From Bacteroides sp. (GTDB lineage: Bacteria > Bacteroidota > Bacteroidia > Bacteroidales > Muribaculaceae), in the NCBI GenBank assembly GCA_014801595.1, contig JAAVDV010000002.1, positions 1 to 6,709 of the forward strand: DNA of 6,709 bases, written 5' to 3'. A model generated the notes under the pieces. It did no database searches. It saw nothing but the letters and a program-made list of their open reading frames with translations, and was not told the origin of the DNA. This document shows, piece after piece, positions 5,633 to 6,709 of the stretch. Position numbers and translations under genes: made by a program. Position 1 is the stretch's first letter; each line of letters begins with the position of its first letter.

Positions 5633-6709
5633 TTATTGCTGCTTGCCATTTGTATAGAGGCCATTGCCGGTATAGGGAATATTGGCAGTCTGAGGCTGGC
5701 CGTCTCCTGCATTGAAAATGATATGGGTAGGATTCTTACCGACCAGACCTGTGTATTTATAATGGCCATGTGCATCCTTCTCTGTCAGCTTCTCACCGGG
5801 CCAACCCGGCCCACTTACATCATTTCCATAGTAATAGATGTAAACATCTGGCCAGTTCTCGGGATTGCTGTAATATACGGCATCATCATGTGTATCGGTG
5901 GGTGTCGGCGGTACAGGATCATTACCGCCACCGACATCAGCCTTATCCGAGTGGAAATTTTTGTCGCCACTGTCAGTGACATCAATCCATGCTTCCCGAC
6001 TGGGGTAATCAAAAAGCGCAATACCTGCACCCGAGGGGTACTGCCACATATTATCGCCTTTATGTGCGGCCGTAAAGATAATCAGAGCTTTACCTGGAGT
6101 GGCTACGCCAGAAAGTTCAAAATAATACCAGCCATCACCCATAGTCGGATCTTTGGCCATGACAATGCCGGGCCATCCGGTAATAATTTCTCCGGCTGCA
6201 CATTCTTCACACCTGTCGCGGGTGATGGTGTTCCGGTAATCGGCACAGAAGTCAAATTTGGAATAATGCTTGGGATTAGCATTGTTGGCCTCCCATTCAT
6301 TGGCAGTATTGGTGAAGTATCTGAAACCATTATCCAAAGTCACAGGAAGAGTCGGGTCATTATCACCACCATTGCTCCAGCCCAAAAAGGATAGTGCGCC
6401 GGTAAAGGAATATTGAAGAGCAGCTACGGTAGCATTATCATTATTTTTAGCACCGACAGGCTTACCGGCGCGGCTCATGACCTGTGGATCCGTCGTATAA
6501 GGACTCATATCAGTCGGAAAAGACAATGCTTGGTAAACATAAATATGAGTATGCTCATAATCCGACTTTACGTGAATCTTATACTTGTCAACTTTGGCGA
6601 TAACATATACCGTGATAGTTTCGGTAACTTCTTCATCGTTGACCCTTCCCGTCACTTTGATTGTCAAAGTATGATTATTATTCCAGTAGTCACGTCCATC
6701 GTTAAGACC
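5633..6709 (-). CDS. C-terminal part of a surface protein with two CBM26-like modules (5' end outside the window)
   Basis: The frame stays open to the window edge, giving 358 residues. The first plausible initiator inside is an internal TTG at 6665-6667, but in-frame coding continues upstream of it (DYWNNNHT), so the real start lies further right. Residues ~12-45 (TLTIKVTGRVNDEEV and on) are a beta-sandwich end. Residues ~51-245 form a CBM26-like module with GWPG at 178-181, GWYYFEL, and QYPSGAGIALFDYPSREAWI. A Pro/Thr linker (PVPPTPTDT, 265-273) leads to a second, compact CBM26-like module at ~287-358: WPDVYIYYYG, GWPGEKL, HIIFNAGDGQPQT. CBM26 modules are known starch/alpha-glucan binders; whether these bind starch is inference. 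The C-terminus ends right after the module, with no sorting domain. The N-terminus, and so any lipoprotein signal or enzyme domain, is not visible. It is the upstream partner of the 1279-aa lipoprotein gene. Confidence 0.88.
   Translation of the reverse strand, partial: GLNDGRDYWNNNHTLTIKVTGRVNDEEVTETITVYVIAKVDKYKIHVKSDYEHTHIYVYQALSFPTDMSPYTTDPQVMSRAGKPVGAKNNDNATVAALQYSFTGALSFLGWSNGGDNDPTLPVTLDNGFRYFTNTANEWEANNANPKHYSKFDFCADYRNTITRDRCEECAAGEIITGWPGIVMAKDPTMGDGWYYFELSGVATPGKALIIFTAAHKGDNMWQYPSGAGIALFDYPSREAWIDVTDSGDKNFHSDKADVGGGNDPVPPTPTDTHDDAVYYSNPENWPDVYIYYYGNDVSGPGWPGEKLTEKDAHGHYKYTGLVGKNPTHIIFNAGDGQPQTANIPYTGNGLYTNGKQQ

Noticed and set aside
5531..6394. Plus-strand 287-residue open frame opposite the partial surface-protein gene
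   Set aside because: The minus-strand frame has clear CBM26-like modules. The plus-strand product is an Ile/Cys-rich shadow that also crosses the start of the lipoprotein gene.
6665..6667. TTG as the start codon of the upstream gene
   Set aside because: The frame stays open for another 14 codons to the window edge with protein-like sequence, and a start here would leave no signal peptide for an evident surface protein. The gene is treated as 5'-partial.

Overview
This window looks like chromosomal DNA from a Bacteroidales gut or oral bacterium, possibly a Muribaculaceae relative. The clues are a Bacteroidota-style lipoprotein with an acidic residue patch right after the lipobox cysteine, a fimbrillin-like N-terminus, a Fib_succ_major (FISUMP) domain, CBM26-like modules, no recognisable Shine-Dalgarno sites, and a long REP-associated tyrosine transposase (RAYT) of the type I associate with Bacteroidota. 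Family assignments come from reading the protein sequences; no database search was possible.

All three genes lie on the minus strand. Read in the direction of transcription, the window opens with the 3' part of a cell-surface protein gene (5633-6709, start outside the window). Its product carries two CBM26-like carbohydrate-binding modules. After a 30-bp gap comes a complete 1279-residue surface lipoprotein gene (1763-5602). Its product runs from a fimbrillin-like N-terminus through Ig-like sandwiches and a FISUMP domain to several CBM-like modules. The two genes probably form one operon, which ends at a strong intrinsic terminator about 12 bp past the stop codon (1717-1750). Together they suggest a glycan-binding surface appendage or adhesin system, plausibly the tip end of a type V pilus; this is inference.

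The left quarter is different. A 313-residue RAYT gene (445-1386) sits between two noncoding flanks (1-444 and 1387-1762) that are very G- and GA-rich on the plus strand. The flanks hold four copies or part-copies of a structured REP-like element. Two are 62 bp long and differ by one base (126-187, 1513-1574). One is cut by the window edge (1-35). One is inverted and diverged, and its hairpin keeps pairing through a compensatory base-pair change (294-329). The inner two face each other across the RAYT gene, the arrangement known as a REPtron. The flanks also hold a perfect 16-bp palindrome, a four-tract G-quadruplex motif, a GA pentamer microsatellite and a thrice-repeated decamer.

The most notable points are the REPtron with its covarying hairpins and purine-rich linkers, the extra C-terminal domain on the RAYT, and the fimbrillin/FISUMP/CBM fusion protein next to a second CBM-bearing surface protein. 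No tRNA, rRNA or CRISPR array was seen.
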